DNA of 64,000 nt from Blasia pusilla (taxonomy: Eukaryota; Marchantiophyta; Marchantiopsida; Blasiales): the NCBI GenBank assembly GCA_050084515.1, contig CM114274.1, positions 37,696,001 to 37,760,000 on the forward strand, read 5' to 3'. The translations under genes were made by a program, and so were the position numbers. Each line of letters opens with the position of its first letter. The first letter of the stretch is position 1. The notes beneath the pieces are model-generated. The model ran no database searches. It was not told the origin of the DNA and was given only the letters and a program-made list of their open reading frames with translations. This document shows positions 1 to 13,900 of this stretch, piece by piece.

Positions 1-339
1 CTTCTAAGATTTCTGAAAACAGAAATTATATTTAAAATTTGAAATGAATAATTTGATTATTTTTTAAATAATTTTATTAATTTACATGTGATATTTTGGG
101 AAAGAAAAATAATTATATTAATTAAAATTAACTAAGATTTTGATTAGTGAATGTTATTTTGGTGGGAAGAGTGAAAAAGGAATAATAGTTACTGCTCGAG
201 TTTTAACCGAGGAGTGAAATTATTTAGGGGAGATGAGTATTATTTAAAGGTGAAATTTTCTTACTTTTTTAAGATTTAAAGAATTAGAAATTATACTTAA
301 ATTTTAAAATTTAAACATATTTTTAAAAACCTATTATTG
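1..339. repeat. AT-rich dispersed repeat, copy 1
   Basis: Very AT-rich DNA with no credible coding. It shares phrases such as ggtgggaagagt and ggggag-ag-ga-tattatttaaa with 21960-22480 and more weakly with 30540-30700. In all three places the block lies beside a Helitron-like short element, so it may be the body of a longer non-autonomous element. Similarity was judged by eye. Confidence 0.45.
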
Positions 340-534
340 ACACTTGTTTAAGGCCCTTCTATTGACACATGGCAATTGGACAACCACACCTGTTTCCCAT
401 GTTATGGACAGCAAGAAAAAAAATTAAATTTGTATGTAGCATCATTAATTGTTTTTTTTCACGGGCTATACACTAACAAAAACTTTTCAAACACTTTTTT
501 TATTTTCCATGCATCGCATGGACACCTTACTAGT
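340..534 (+). mobile_element. Short Helitron-like element, 3' end intact
   Basis: The 3' end shows the plant Helitron signature: a perfect stem CCATGC-ATC-GCATGG at about 509-523, then accttactagt, ending in CTAG followed by T. The body (tgacacatggcaattggaca, atgttatggacagcaagaaaa) matches the tandem units at 22598-23243. The 5' terminus (tctatattattaygggag in the other copies) is eroded here. There is no coding capacity, so it must have been moved by a Rep/helicase supplied elsewhere. Confidence 0.6.
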
Positions 535-2240
535 ATGTGTATTTATATTTATAAAATCGAAAATGTAGAATTAAAATAGGTGAAGTGAATTTGTTGAAAA
601 AAATGAATATGGAATATAACATTAGTAAAAGCATACCTCGCATCAAGATATAATCATGTCTTATCAATAATGTCCATTGGTCTTGATGCATCGACATCTT
701 TTGATAACTTGATAATTCAATAATTGGATTCGATCACAAGCAAGATAGGTTGGCAATAAGATGATGCAATGCATCTACATCTCAAAGTGGCATCGTAAGG
801 GCTCTATGCGTCGAGTAGAGAACGACACTCAAGCACATTAATCAACAAGCACCCTACAATCACAAGCTCCCCTTCCATCTTAGGAAGGGTGGCACAATAC
901 TATATGATATCTAAGGACAATCAGACGAGGTGGCATGATTACGAATACTCATTAACCTCATTGAAATACTTGATATCTATTAACTCCAATGCTAGGGACC
1001 CCTATCACAAGTGCAAATTGAAACTTTTAATATAATACAACATATCTATGATCTTCCGTGTCTTGTGTGTAACCAAATCTCTTAACTGACTTGAAACGAG
1101 AGAATTTTATGGAGAGCATGGGTGTTTCACTTGCTTCTAATCATGTGTTTGAGAGTAAGACACATACTAATTATTGAGAGTAAGACAAATAATCAATGTT
1201 AGCCCATATATCGGGTGGAATAGAAGCCTACAGAAGTTGCAAGCAATCAGGCATCTGAAGTGGTACAACAATAGATCACAACCGCATCTAACTCCAACAT
1301 CTCAATGAAAAAACAAGAATCGTTGAGGCAAAAAACTAGGCAGGGACCAGGGACCAATCTCTATGAATTCTCACAATGAAAACCGAGAACAAAATCGACC
1401 ACATGAAGACTACAAATCAAAAAGTCTACAAACATCTAATCCCTTGATGGTATGAGGACACCATCCCCTTCACCCATATGGCTTACTTTTGGTTTGGTTA
1501 TTACAAGTAGTCCTTCACAAGACCGGAGAAACACCGATAGAAGAGATATTAATAATGCGAGTACTGAACATCCTGATGTTCTTTAGAAATAAACCAACCA
1601 CCAACAGAATGTACATGGAATATATCATTGCCCAAAGACTTCCCAATGATATCAATGTCCGGGTACTGACCCGTGAAACCTTCACTACAGAATTTCTATC
1701 AATTGTGGATCCTCAATGGGTCTTTTCACAATGTTCCAAGGTCAACTACACAAATGTGCTAGGATTTCAGGACTGATTACCTGAAATCTCCTTCAAAAGC
1801 TAATACAACTTACAAAACTGGTGGCGAGGATTGCATGTACAGAGCAGTGGGCCCCATGAGTGTAGTTCATAAATGTCCCCAGTGAGCTCTAGTGTGCCTC
1901 CCAGATGGTCAACCGTATCCAAGGGAGTTAAAGCCATACTACTTTGCACAATACTTGCTCCTGCCAAACTAGATATCTGGAACTTTGTCTGCTTAAACTC
2001 AGGTTTGAGCACCATCATGGAATGGAAACAGTTACTTCTGTCAACAGGAAATGTATGTGGCACCACGGAGCTGGAAATGAAAATCCAGGCTAACAAAGCG
2101 GAAAGCCAACTGATTAGAAGTCGGTGAAAGGGTTTGTGCACACTTATGGAGTGTACAAAAATGATCTGGTTTGTTGTTGAGGCAGTCAGCTTTCCTCTCA
2201 TATTCAGCAGAATTGGCATAGTAATCACAACTACTGGTTC
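535..2240. other. Intergenic region downstream of VPS33
   Basis: I recognise no gene here. The short open frames on both strands (for example 1489-1776 plus and 1800-2228 minus) lack recognisable motifs. The part nearest 2240 should hold the 3' UTR of VPS33, which is read right to left. The stretch 600-1000 is low-complexity sequence rich in gatgcatc/catcgac words. Confidence 0.5.
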
Positions 2241-5200
2241 TCAAGCCTCCTCTACCAGACTCTTGAGCAGGCTTGTCCCATTTATTAACTTAGTTGTAGC
2301 AATAAGAAAATCATACTTCATACCCTCCTGCACACCATCATTGAACCAATATAGTTGAACATCCAAGGTTTGAATACAAACTGGCACTTTATGCAGTCAC
2401 TCACATTACTGGGCTACATTCAAAACCGTCAGCAAGAAACAAGCCTCGGAAATAAAATGTGGACTTTACCTGAGCACTTAGAAATCGTAGAGCAGATATC
2501 TCTGCATATGTAACCCCGCCAATGAAGACAACCAACACCACAGTTCGCCGTCCATCAACTGCTAGGCTGTTGGTCAAGAATAAGACCAAAGCCAAGTCCC
2601 AGACATCAACAGTAAGACTTGAGCAGCATAACAAAAACCATACACAAACACATGAAGCAGCAGAATGGAAGAAAATTTAACAGTAAAAAATCCACCTGTC
2701 TGAGGTAGTTGAACCATCTCGTGAGGACCCTTCACGATTTTTGGTAACCTCTGGCGATTGGGCACCTCCAGCCGCTCCCTGAAAACTCAGATGTCCAATA
2801 ACAAGGTTGACCTAAGAAACAAATTGAGAATATTGTCCTACTTATGACTGCTGTTGATCAGTAGCATGACAACAACAGCCAACATTTCAACATCCTGGGT
2901 TTCACAAATTCGTCACTCTGTTATGAATATATGTTAAACTGCCTGCCCTTGAAACTTTGGTTGGACAACTTGTTTGCTTCTGTCTCACGAGATGCAAAAG
3001 CAAGTGGATCCAGAGGAGTTCCATGTGCTCAAAATTTACAGTTATGAATCCATGTTACAGTGCGCTCCCTTGAAAGCATGGTTCAACAACTATTTCTCGC
3101 TAGTATCTTAAGCGGCAAAGCACGATGGAGCTGGGAGACTTCCATGTGCTCATAATTTGCAGTTTGATTTCTGAAGCAAATCACTTACTTGGTATTGCTC
3201 GAAAGATGGCCCAGGAAGCAGCTTTACAATCTCATCAATTGGCTTCCTAGAAGTCCATGGAACAGACCCAAAGTCAAACCTGAATCTCAAACTAGCATAG
3301 AAAATGTAACATTGTTTTGAGATCCATGGTCTTGTAGGAGCACTCAAGTTGCTTGGTGAAACAAGTGAATGCAAAGTCAGACTTACCAACCACCCTTGAG
3401 AGCATGTTGCACAAGTCTGACACTCAACGGGGCATACCCTGAGTAAACATAGGTGATATCGGTGGGACTGCAATTACAACACACCAAATAACATAGCCAT
3501 TACTTCAGTAGAAAGTGCAAGGTAACTTCTAAAATCTGGGTACAAGATGTCTTATAAGCCACAATCTGGGCCTGAAACCACAAGAACTAGCAAAGGATAG
3601 CTGAGACCAATGAAGCTGAAAGGAGAAAGACTAATCACTGAGTTCTTCAAGTCTTACAGACGAAAGGACCTTAAACCCTTAGATTATTGTATGCACGTAA
3701 GTACAGGACACAAACACATGCACCAGAAAAAGAAAAAGGGGCTCAGACCTCGCATCATCTCCATCTTCAACTACCAGCTTGAATCCACGCTTGATGTTTT
3801 GCCAACTGCTTTTTGCCTCCTGGGTACATCACAGAATAGATACTTTTCAGCACACTGAAGAATAAACTCAGACACAGAGCATATGATTATTTCAGTATGT
3901 GGACCAAGGTGTGAACCCCACAATTGAATTTGTCGAGGTTTAACAACTCAGTACATCTCTTGGGGAGGACAAATAAATATCAAAAAAAATTATTTACTCC
4001 TATAACACCTTGGGAAACGTTTCTGCAGCCCTTTTATATTCCTTGCTTTAGACAAACTGTCTTAAAATGGTATATACTATACCATTGGTATAATTGATTT
4101 TAGGCTTGACCACTGAGTAAATCTAATTTGTTCCACTGCTAAACAAAACCCCACCCACAATTCTGTCTCGTCCTCCCAGGTTGTTGTGATGATCTCTGTG
4201 TTCTGTACTTTATCTGAACACCCTGTCTTTCTGATTGGATGATTGAATATTGATTTATTTAGAAAAAGCTCAAATATCTCGTTTATCGGTCAATGAGTTT
4301 GGTTCTCACTGATCATCTAGCCTCGATCTCATGGAATTTGCCAATTCTACACCTCCCATTAGTTTCCCTTCTTCCCTGCATCTCCCACTATCCATCGAGG
4401 GTCTAAATGTTGAGAAGGAAGACCAGCGGATGTATCTCCTTGCACTAGCACCAGCTAATCCATCCATGATTTTGGCTTGTGCACAATGGGCAAATCGTTT
4501 CTAGCTAACTCGTCTTATAAGACCACTATCATGATGTAACTCTCCTTATTATCTATCAGATTCTAAGGAGGATTCTACGTAGTCACGTCTTGCACAACAC
4601 AGATCCTCAAATGTCTCCAGCTAAAAGATCACACATGGTCCTCATCAATCAGCACAAACAATCTTCATCAGCTATCTTGGCAAAACGACCTGCCTTCCAG
4701 TGAGGCTCTAGCAAACACAGAACTCAGTGTCAGTGTCCTCTTCCTTTCTCTCACACCACCCTGCAGCAGGGCCAGTGCTGCACGAGACACTATATACATG
4801 AGAGAGCATTTCAGATCCTCAGATCTTTCTCGAACAGATCCAGACCCCAAGTACATGACGTTGGCTAACCCTTGTTCGAGATTACCCTAAAAGGATATAA
4901 GAGCTCTAAGTTGTGTCCTGCTAACTAAGTTAGTATCCAGCCAAGTTAGTGACAAGCTAGCTAAGTCACTATCCAACTAACTGGTGTTAGGATTACATAT
5001 TAACAATTTTGACACTAAAGGCTTGAGTACAGGTCAGAGAGTTGCCATGCTTGGTACGTATCCTTCGGTACAGTACATCCCGAGCACACCATACATTTCC
5101 TTTGCATGATTCATGGCATCCTCATTCCCTCAGCTACTGACATGGGTCCCGAGCAGGCCACTTTTCTAACACTTGGCATCCAATCCGGTGAAATACCTGC

Positions 5201-8200
5201 TTCTTCAGTAGACCAGATTTTTCTAAGTTGCTGAGTGTGAACATGTGCTCGAACCCATAAGTGTGAAGCAACTCCCTCCTAAAACATCACAATGAACACA
5301 GGATGAGAGATTAAGTCAGTACATTACTAAGGAGAATGCTGGACAGTCATTGGAGTACACAACTGTCATTACAGTTTGAATCCCACAGGAAAAAACACTT
5401 CAAAACTGCTACTCAGATCAACTATCTTCAGGTGACAACCATGTGGCACAATGCCAACTTCTCGAAGGAATTAATTCCTAGAGGTAATGACCAAAACTGA
5501 TAAGCAAAAACATAGGTCGCATCCATTGAACTATCTTTCTAAAAGTAACCATTCATGTACAGAGACTCTTGCTGTCATCTATTCACATAGCATGAATACT
5601 GCTGGAGGGGACAATTATTGTTAGTTTTCAAATCGTTACAGCTTTACCTAAAGTAGTCAAAGTGCTTCTTTGGGAGACCACCGTTTGTAAGGGAGAGTAG
5701 AACAAGCAATCGTAGAACATTCAAAATTGGTTCTTGCCTGTGTATCATCTCCTCCACATACTCATAACTTCTGCTTGTCTCACAGACGAATGCAAACACA
5801 ATATACTTAGAACTGACAGTTAATTATAGATTTGTCAAGGACCATAAACCAGATGTAAGACAGTAAGTATGAGGGCAATAAGCAACCAAAAAAAACTTCC
5901 CAAGATAATAGCCACGCAATTTTAAATGACATGAGAGAAACTGGCACAGATTTTGTCACTATATCAAGTCACCATTCAGGCAGTCAGTGAAAGATGAAAT
6001 TACATATCGTAACTTTGACCCTCCACAAGTGTTTGCTCGATGCCAAGGCGTGTTTTAAACGTCGACTTTGCAGTGAAGGTAGAAAGATGTTGAGCTATGT
6101 TCGTATGCCTCTGCATAGTCCAACCACAATCTTATTATATATCACAAGACGTACAGGATAAAGTTAATCAACCAAAGACAAGAAATTTCTGAAGCCCTGC
6201 AGTCAAACTTCAACTTTACTATCTCTTTAGGTCAGGTAGCATGGTGAGCATTTTACATGCATAAGGAGCCACACAACAGATGACTAAGATTTGCAACCCC
6301 AGTATGCAAAATTATTCAAATCCTTGATTTTCACTGTTGTAGTTTCCTATATGATAAATGAACCCAATTCTTTTTGTAGAACAGTCGCACCACTTTTCGA
6401 AGTCCTTGCAGCTATGCAAAGAGTGAGGAGTAACATATACCAAAACTGTTTATGGACGTGCTACACGATCATATCTTTTAAACCCATGGTGAGAGGAGAG
6501 GGCGCACCGTCAACTCAGGAAGTACATTCAGTTTTTTCACGAAATCCTTCAGTTCAGAGACTGACTGATGTTGCTGCAAGCACATGTGACAGAGTTCAAA
6601 ACATATTATCAAGATCTTCCTGGATAACCCAAAACAATCTCTAACTGAAGGATGGTGCTCGCTCTAGAAAGACACCAACCTTTGATTGTTGCTGATAGTC
6701 AAACTGTCCAGAAGGATTTCCAGCATAGGCAACAACCGGGCTAAATAATTGGACTACTCTCCTATCTAGACAACTTGCCTTCCATAAATTACGTGGTGAC
6801 CTAAACTTCTAACTGCAGATGTAGACTTAAATTTTCATGTCAAAATGAACTGGAAGTTTCCAGCGTCCATAAGAATTGGAAGAATACTAAGAAGTAGCAA
6901 TGTCGTATGTTGTCAAAACTAAGCAAGGGATCTTCTCAATTAGGGAGGAAAGCTTTCAAATAATCAACGAAGGTCTTTTTTATGTCCACAGAACAAGGAA
7001 CTTCCAAAAGATATAGGCATCAAAGTTCACTTAGTCGCTGAATGAGCCCAAGGAAGCCTAGGTTCATTGTAGTTAATATGTTTGCATCCATAACTGATCT
7101 TCCCCAGGTTTAAATGGAAGTAACTGGTCTAGTTGTTTTTGCTAACAACAAAACTCAGACAGTGTCTAAGCAGACTTGAGAGCAACAGTGGTCTGTGCTT
7201 TCTGAAACAAATACCGGGCCTCCGCCTGTCACATCATTGTAGTCCTGCTTCATACTGGTTGCCTTTTCTCGCAGCACCTGAGGCATCATGGAGAGAACTA
7301 CAAGTCAAGCCTGGAAAAATATTGGAGTTGACCACCACCTAGTTTTGTCTGCAAGAGGGTAACAGCAACCTTGGGAATACAACATGAATGCAAGAACACT
7401 CAGATGCATTAGCATCACTAAAGGAGTGCTTCAAAGCTTTACCGGACCAATAACTCCAAAGTTCAAATCTCGCAGCTCTCTATAAAGTTTATCACTGCAG
7501 CAGACATGATGATTTCAAGTCGAACATCAGAATTGGAACAAAGTTGAAGGTCGCAAAAACAAATTAATCCACATTCAAACAATAGACCAATCCCACCATA
7601 GATGTTATCCAAGGAGCTGTTAGTTGGTTAATCTTGAAAGTCATAGTCATATAGTACAACCTCTCTGCTCCTCATACAAGCTTCAAGATGGTGTTTAGGA
7701 GAATATCTCTTTCTCAACTATGGCAGGTCTGTCTTCATATCTTACTTGCATGGAACCTGCCCCAGACGAACAGATCAGTTAAGTTCCTTGAACATGAAGT
7801 TCTAATTCTGCCCAACATCAATAGTAGTACTTGCCTAGAATTCAGGGGCACTTTAGCCTTTTTAACACCAGCTTGCGTAATCCCCATGATTGTAGGGTCG
7901 ATATCCACTGCTCCATTATTAATAGTGAGAAACTGCACTGGAGCAACCCACACTTTCAGAACTATGAAGCGATCTCATACGAACCAAACTGAGTCTCCAA
8001 ACTTATTGCTACCAATCTATTTCCATAAATTTGTTTAGTTCCAAAATTGAAATATTTCCTTCGATTGGGATGCAGAAAATACCTCATCAATAAGACCCTC
8101 ATATGTGAGTTGCCAACACATTGGTGTGACCAGATCAACCTGCCAAGAGCAATGTCTATCAAAACCTACACAGAGACACCAAATTCCCACTCCTAAACGT

Positions 8201-10351
8201 CTCCTTCAATATGATCACTCAATCCTCTCCTGTCCTCCCTAATTGTTGAAGGATTGACTTAACTTATAGTACCCATAAGGTGAATAAAGATACCAAATGA
8301 AGACAAAGCCCACTCTGAATATAAAAGTAACAGAGCTAAAAATTATCCAGGAGAGAAGTAGCAATCATGAAACATGAAAATGAAGGAAGCTAACTTCAAG
8401 AGCTACAGAGACTCACATCTGAGTCGTGATTGAAGTTACACACAAACAGATCTTTGGGCAATAAATGATCACTTAAAAATTGGAAAACCATAGGACTTGC
8501 TTACTTGGCGATCAAGAAGTATCATAGTATCAATCTCTGGTGTCAAGGCCTTCAGAACAATCAGAGAAAAACACAGTTAAAAGTCAATTATCACAGCCTT
8601 TGTTACACTGTATGATATCCATCTCTATGTCAACTCCTCAACAAGCACCACACATCACACTTCGCGTGAACCGCACTTCTGATGCTAGGTGTTACCCCAA
8701 CCGTTTTGCATATCGCTCATGTCGAGACAAAGGTACATGAAAGGTCCAGGAACATGAATGACTCCAACAAATAGGAAATCCTGACCAGTCAATTCGATCC
8801 AAATTAAGGTGGGACTTCCCTCTCTGGAGAACACGAGCCTATATTACACTCACCCCTGAAGATGCATCAGGAGATTGCTCCCTCTGCATTCGATTGAGTA
8901 TGTCTGCAACTTGAGCTGCTGCCTTTCCTTTAACTTTGATGTTTGGAATCACACCAAACTGGGACTGTGTATCCACAAACGTATCACAATTGTTAGCAGC
9001 CTGCTGGAAATTTATGAGAATCCCCTGCACTCTCTGCCTAGAGACCATTGGAGCATTAAGAATGATTCACCAGAGACTACTGGGATAAAGATTTGTGGAT
9101 ACAAGTCACATATAACTTAAAGGGCATTTTCCAGTCATGTATTCCACGATCCTCATCGACACTTAGTATGAAAGCTGAGCACAAAATGAAGTAATGTCTG
9201 ATTCACATCCTGATTGATCTGTGACAACTACAGGGTTAGCTGACATTTATGAAACTACATCAATGCACCTCAGACAAACTTAATAGCCATGATTGACCAC
9301 CTGTAGTATGGTAATTGCCCGCCCAACATACCAAAGAGAACTCAAATCCCCATCAACTTTGACTTCCTGCATTCAAACAAGAAAATGATGCGACTTTCAA
9401 TGGCTATCCAAGATACAGCTGTCACACACTCTTGTTATGATGCTTCAAGCCCTAACATCTGGCAGAAAAAATCAGGTGAAGGTTTGACTTTGCAATCTAA
9501 CTCGACATGAAGACTTCCAAGAGACCGGAAACTTGTCCAGAGTGCAGGCAGGTCACAACAGAAGTGATCAGAAACTTACTTTGAAAGCAAGATCGAGTTC
9601 CAAAGATAACACGTCTTCATCAAATGGGATAAGGTATAACGGATATTCCAAGATGGTCACTTTACTAAGAATTCCCTCCTCCTCCAGAATCTTCGCAACG
9701 AACCACAATTCAAACTTTTATCGATTTATGTCCTTTTGGGCGCTCGACACATTTGAATAAGACTGGAAGAAGTGAAATAAGTCTTCAAAAGGGAATGGGT
9801 ACAGACAACTTGGGGCAAGACTAGAAGAAATATTAAGGCCGAGAAGATGCCATACCTTTTCGCATACAATCGTACGACGAGGTAGAAAAACCACGGAATA
9901 TTTCTTCACGAGGTTCTGCTGAAAATCTTGTTGAATTTGCGTAGCAATGAGTTTCATGAGCCCAATACGTGGCCTCACGAGGTAGACCACATTCTTACAT
10001 TCTGATTGAACAGGTTCTGCTGAGAGGTGATAAAGGTCTCCCACCCCACGTTCCTGCAAGCGTCATCAATACACAAGCAAATTATGGTTACTTGGAAGCT
10101 TGTTCAACTCTTTCCACTGTTACAATCAACCTTGTAAAGAGGAATTCACGTGAGAGAGGTAGACACCCCAGGAAAACTCTAACCTTGAGGAGGAGGGTCG
10201 AAGCCACTAGAGCCAGTGGACCACTGAGCTTGGGATCCAGTACCATGACCTTCTTACCAGCGATCTACAAAAATGTTGACGAAACACTCGTCAACGCACA
10301 TCATAGAAACATGCGTCAGCTTGCCTAGCAGGAAATCTGTGCACCATCTCT

Positions 10352-10383
<32 letters not shown>

Positions 10384-10940
10384 ATGATAATAATAATCAT
10401 AAAGAGTCGTCGGTAAATAAATAAATGTCATGACTGAGGCTGGGAATTTCACACTCACAGAATCTAAAACTTGAATGAGATCCTTTTGAGCCTGCTCCCT
10501 GTAAAGAAGCTCCATCCGTTCATGAATGTCAGCCAAAACGTGCCCTAAGATCTCAAGAAGCTAAGCTGAACCAATCATCGTTAGCACATAGTGGACACGA
10601 GAAGGAGCTCCTGTAGGGGGGGTACATTGAGAGGAAAAGAGCACCCCAAATCCTAACAGAGGAAAAAAAATTTGAAACTGGTTTCAAATGAGGTAATAGC
10701 AGAATAGAACGTTGTTAAATGAACGACCTAGTACGTACAAATCCTGCAGTGATGACAAAATGCATCGCTGATCCGAACTGAATTAATCGTCCACATCCGT
10801 GAATCTCGATTTTTCCTACATCGGCTCAAAGTACAGCCATCCACAACAGAAACAGCAAGAAAGGCCGCCATCGCGTTCGATCCGTACCTCAGAGCAGACA
10901 AGTTTATCGGCGCATGGTCCAAGCTGGGAATCTGAGCCAT
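2241..10940 (-). CDS. VPS33: VPS33, SM-family subunit of HOPS/CORVET (22 exons)
   Basis: Sec1/Munc18-family protein that binds SNAREs and drives fusion at the vacuole and late endosome as part of the HOPS/CORVET tethers. Exons in reading order: 10940-10888, 10498-10459, 10264-10184, 10053-9856, 9690-9580, 9366-9301, 8964-8854, 8549-8505, 8139-8083, 7932-7835, 7494-7443, 7277-7215, 6573-6508, 6110-6004, 5767-5648, about 5278-5197, 3819-3749, 3467-3387, 3246-3189, 2778-2696, 2566-2470, 2327-2241. All junctions keep phase and sum to 1827 nt (608 aa plus stop), close to about 590 aa for plant VPS33. Diagnostic segments are the start [66 protein letters not shown] and [20 protein letters not shown] chose the start at 10938-10940 because it matches the family N-terminus; an upstream in-frame ATG at 10979 adds non-family residues. 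The intron after exon 10 uses a GC donor. The exon 16 acceptor is ambiguous by 3 nt. Confidence 0.95.
10351..10383. repeat. (CTA)n microsatellite in VPS33 intron 2
   Basis: About eleven consecutive CTA trinucleotides followed by an imperfect AATGATAATAATAAT tract. It lies in the intron between exons 2 and 3 of VPS33, so length changes would not alter the protein. Confidence 0.9.
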
Positions 10941-13900
10941 ATTGTTCCTCGTCTCCCTCTTTCGTTCCCACCTCCGCAAATGGCACGAGAAATTCAGTAG
11001 CGTACTGATGTCTTCTTCAGCCCTCCATGTCGTTCCGTGCTCATGTCCTCAGATCCACTCTTCATCAGTTTTCATAATTCCGGCCCCGCTCTTCTCGTCT
11101 GCTCCTTCATCTTTCCTTCCTTCCTCGATCTAATCCAAATTTCCAAGGAAAAGATGCTAATTGGAAGAGGGACTCGAGAAGTTGCAGCTCTCGCCCGCAC
11201 CGAGGAAGGTATCATTTTAACCGAGGTTAAGTTTGTTTAATAGACGGTTCGAGTTTGGATATGTTTAGTAGCGGTTCTTGGAATTTTCAAATCGTCTTTT
11301 TTTTCTAACTACTACAAGTAAATCCAAGATCAAAAAAAAAAATTCATGTGTCAAAAAAAGAAGAATTTATATTTTTATGGAAGAATATTTTTTTTATTTT
11401 CAAAGCATGAAGAAGCAATTAGAAAAAACCCAAAGCAATAAGAAGAAAATTTAAATTTGTGTGAAACTTGATTAAACCCATGCATGGCACCACTTCCAAT
11501 TTTGTTTAAACTTGTTTTCAAGCCTTCTAGTGCTTCACTTCTTATAGAATTTTTTTTTCTTTTTACCCTCCTAATCATAGTAACCCCCATGTGTTTCATT
11601 CATAGTATAGATGTCCTCCGGATCTTTAGTGGGATGTTAGGAGTCTTCCATCTTAACATCATTGGGCTAGTCCAATTTTGTGAGGTGTCATAATAGGGGT
11701 TGGGCAATTGAAAGAAGATACCTAGATTAAGATCAAGATCACTATACGCTTGTGCATATATAGCAAGGGCACGTTAACTAGTAAGGTTAAAGAGCAATAT
11801 GCCTTTCATGTCTCTACATGTCTAACTCACAAACCACTTTGGAGACTTGTAAATGACTTTTATAAGGAATTAAATTAAAAAATGACTCTTGAAGAATAAT
11901 CCACCCCCAAAGTCTCCATAGTGGATGCTCATGTTATCCACATGTCAATAATGAACACGTGATGCATCCTTTTCTCTAAATTAGCTCAATGAGACTAAAA
12001 AATTGGAGACCACATGTGTCAATAGGAAGGTATCAAGTTACTTATGAGAGAGTTGCATGTATAGATGGGTAACACACTCTAACCTTCCCAGACTCTACCA
12101 CACCTTTAAGGCATGATCCCATGCATGCATGATCACGATGACCATAGAGGATGGCCAATTTTTCCGCACTCAAAACATTTTTGAGCGCAAAAATAATTTT
12201 CCGATGAACAATGTAGCAAAAAGAATTGGTCCTTTGTAACTATTTCGATGAGGTTAAGATCTTTAGATTCAAAATTCAGAGCCGGATTTTAAACTGGGGC
12301 GGCTTACTTTGCAAGGCCATGTGTACCTTTTTTCCCAGGACGTAGGTGCATGGGCTACTCTAAAGTTCCCACTCCCTCCTCTTCTAGAAGCAGCCTAGAT
12401 GGACTTCCCGAATCCGTTACCTTTACCCAAAGATTCCGGATAGGTCGGTCTGTGACACCCCCTATTATAGACATTGAACATTCCCATCCCCAACGTTAAC
12501 TCAGTCTCGGGAGAGGGGTGTGGAGAGGTTAGAGAGAGTCCTACCGCAAGATTTTTTGAGTCCCATTAGATCAACTAAGAGCCTCTTTCTAGGGACTAGT
12601 GCAGATGTTGCATTTTCAAAGTCAAGAATCTTTGTATTGAATTTGAGTATGGCCTACCACACCACTAGGAGCACAGATTTGCATTGAGTCATCAAGCGCC
12701 GGCACTCATCATCATTGCGAATTTCACTCAGGCCATGGAGGAAGGTCATGGAGAAAGAAAAGCACTTGCAATCCAAGGGCCAAAGAAAGAGTTCTAATTG
12801 CGATGACCCTCTTGGATTCTTGAGTGCAAACACCATGGCTCCTACTCCTACTTGACCCTCTAGAGTAATGAAGAAGGGAGTAGGATTTTGAATGTAAAGA
12901 GTGCATTATGAAACTATGTTAGCTTACCTTGACGAGCCTATGAATTTTGATGCGCTCCTTGGGTGCAAAAAGCCCCGAGTTTCTCTGCGAAGAGAGAGAA
13001 AATAACTTTTAGGACTTTATTAATGAGTACTCAAAATCGGAAGCAATGTAGCGTCCAAAAGCGCACCGCAATCTCGAGTGCTTTGCTGAAATGTAAATCT
13101 CTGGCCTGAAACTCGCGAGGAGCAAGTCACATCCCACGAAAGCAAATTGTTGTGGAAAGGCCAATAAACTTGAAAAATCATAGCTTCCAGAATTGGAAAC
13201 GCGCACCACAATCTCCAGCGCTCTAGAGGCAGACATATAAAGCCTATACCCGGAAACTTCCCACGGGCATACACCCCCTTCTTCTTCTACAGAGAGCTTA
13301 CCTTATGATTTCAATTTTTTTGCACTAGTCTCTATTGTTGTTGTGCTTTGGTGCAGAAATGGATCAATAGCATACGATAGCATGAATCAACAGCATGAGC
13401 ATGACTTAAGGTAGTGACAGTTGATTTCAAGAAGTGCATTCTTTGTATCCAAACTCACTAGGTGTTAGAGTGTCACATACTCGTGTAACAGAAAACTATT
13501 CTACACATTTCATCCCAACAAAGATATCCATGAAATCCTTCGAACCAGCAAGTATTGCTTCATAATCTTCAAAAAGAATTTTATTCCACTTCTATTATTT
13601 GTTCTTTGCAAATAGGAAATAACATCTGCAAAATATTCTAGAAGCTTACATGATTATGGCACATAGACACGAAACAATTTCGGGACCTAAAAGGTGGCAG
13701 ATTTGTTGCTAGGATTCTGCTCTCATCAGCTACCACTCTCAAGCTTAACTTTGAGCTATACTACCACACTCAAGTGCCCAATAGCCAAGAGCCTATAATG
13801 TGAGCTAAAATGTGGGGGAGAAAGACCTTGATCAACTGAGGAGCCTGCCATCTAAATGTTGGGATCCAACTTGAAAGTGACAATTTTTTATTGATGAAGA

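Noticed and set aside
6660-6735. Possible extra VPS33 exon ([13 protein letters not shown])
   Set aside because: No acceptor keeps phase with the previous exon, while joining exon 12 directly to 6573-6508 does. It is treated as intron.
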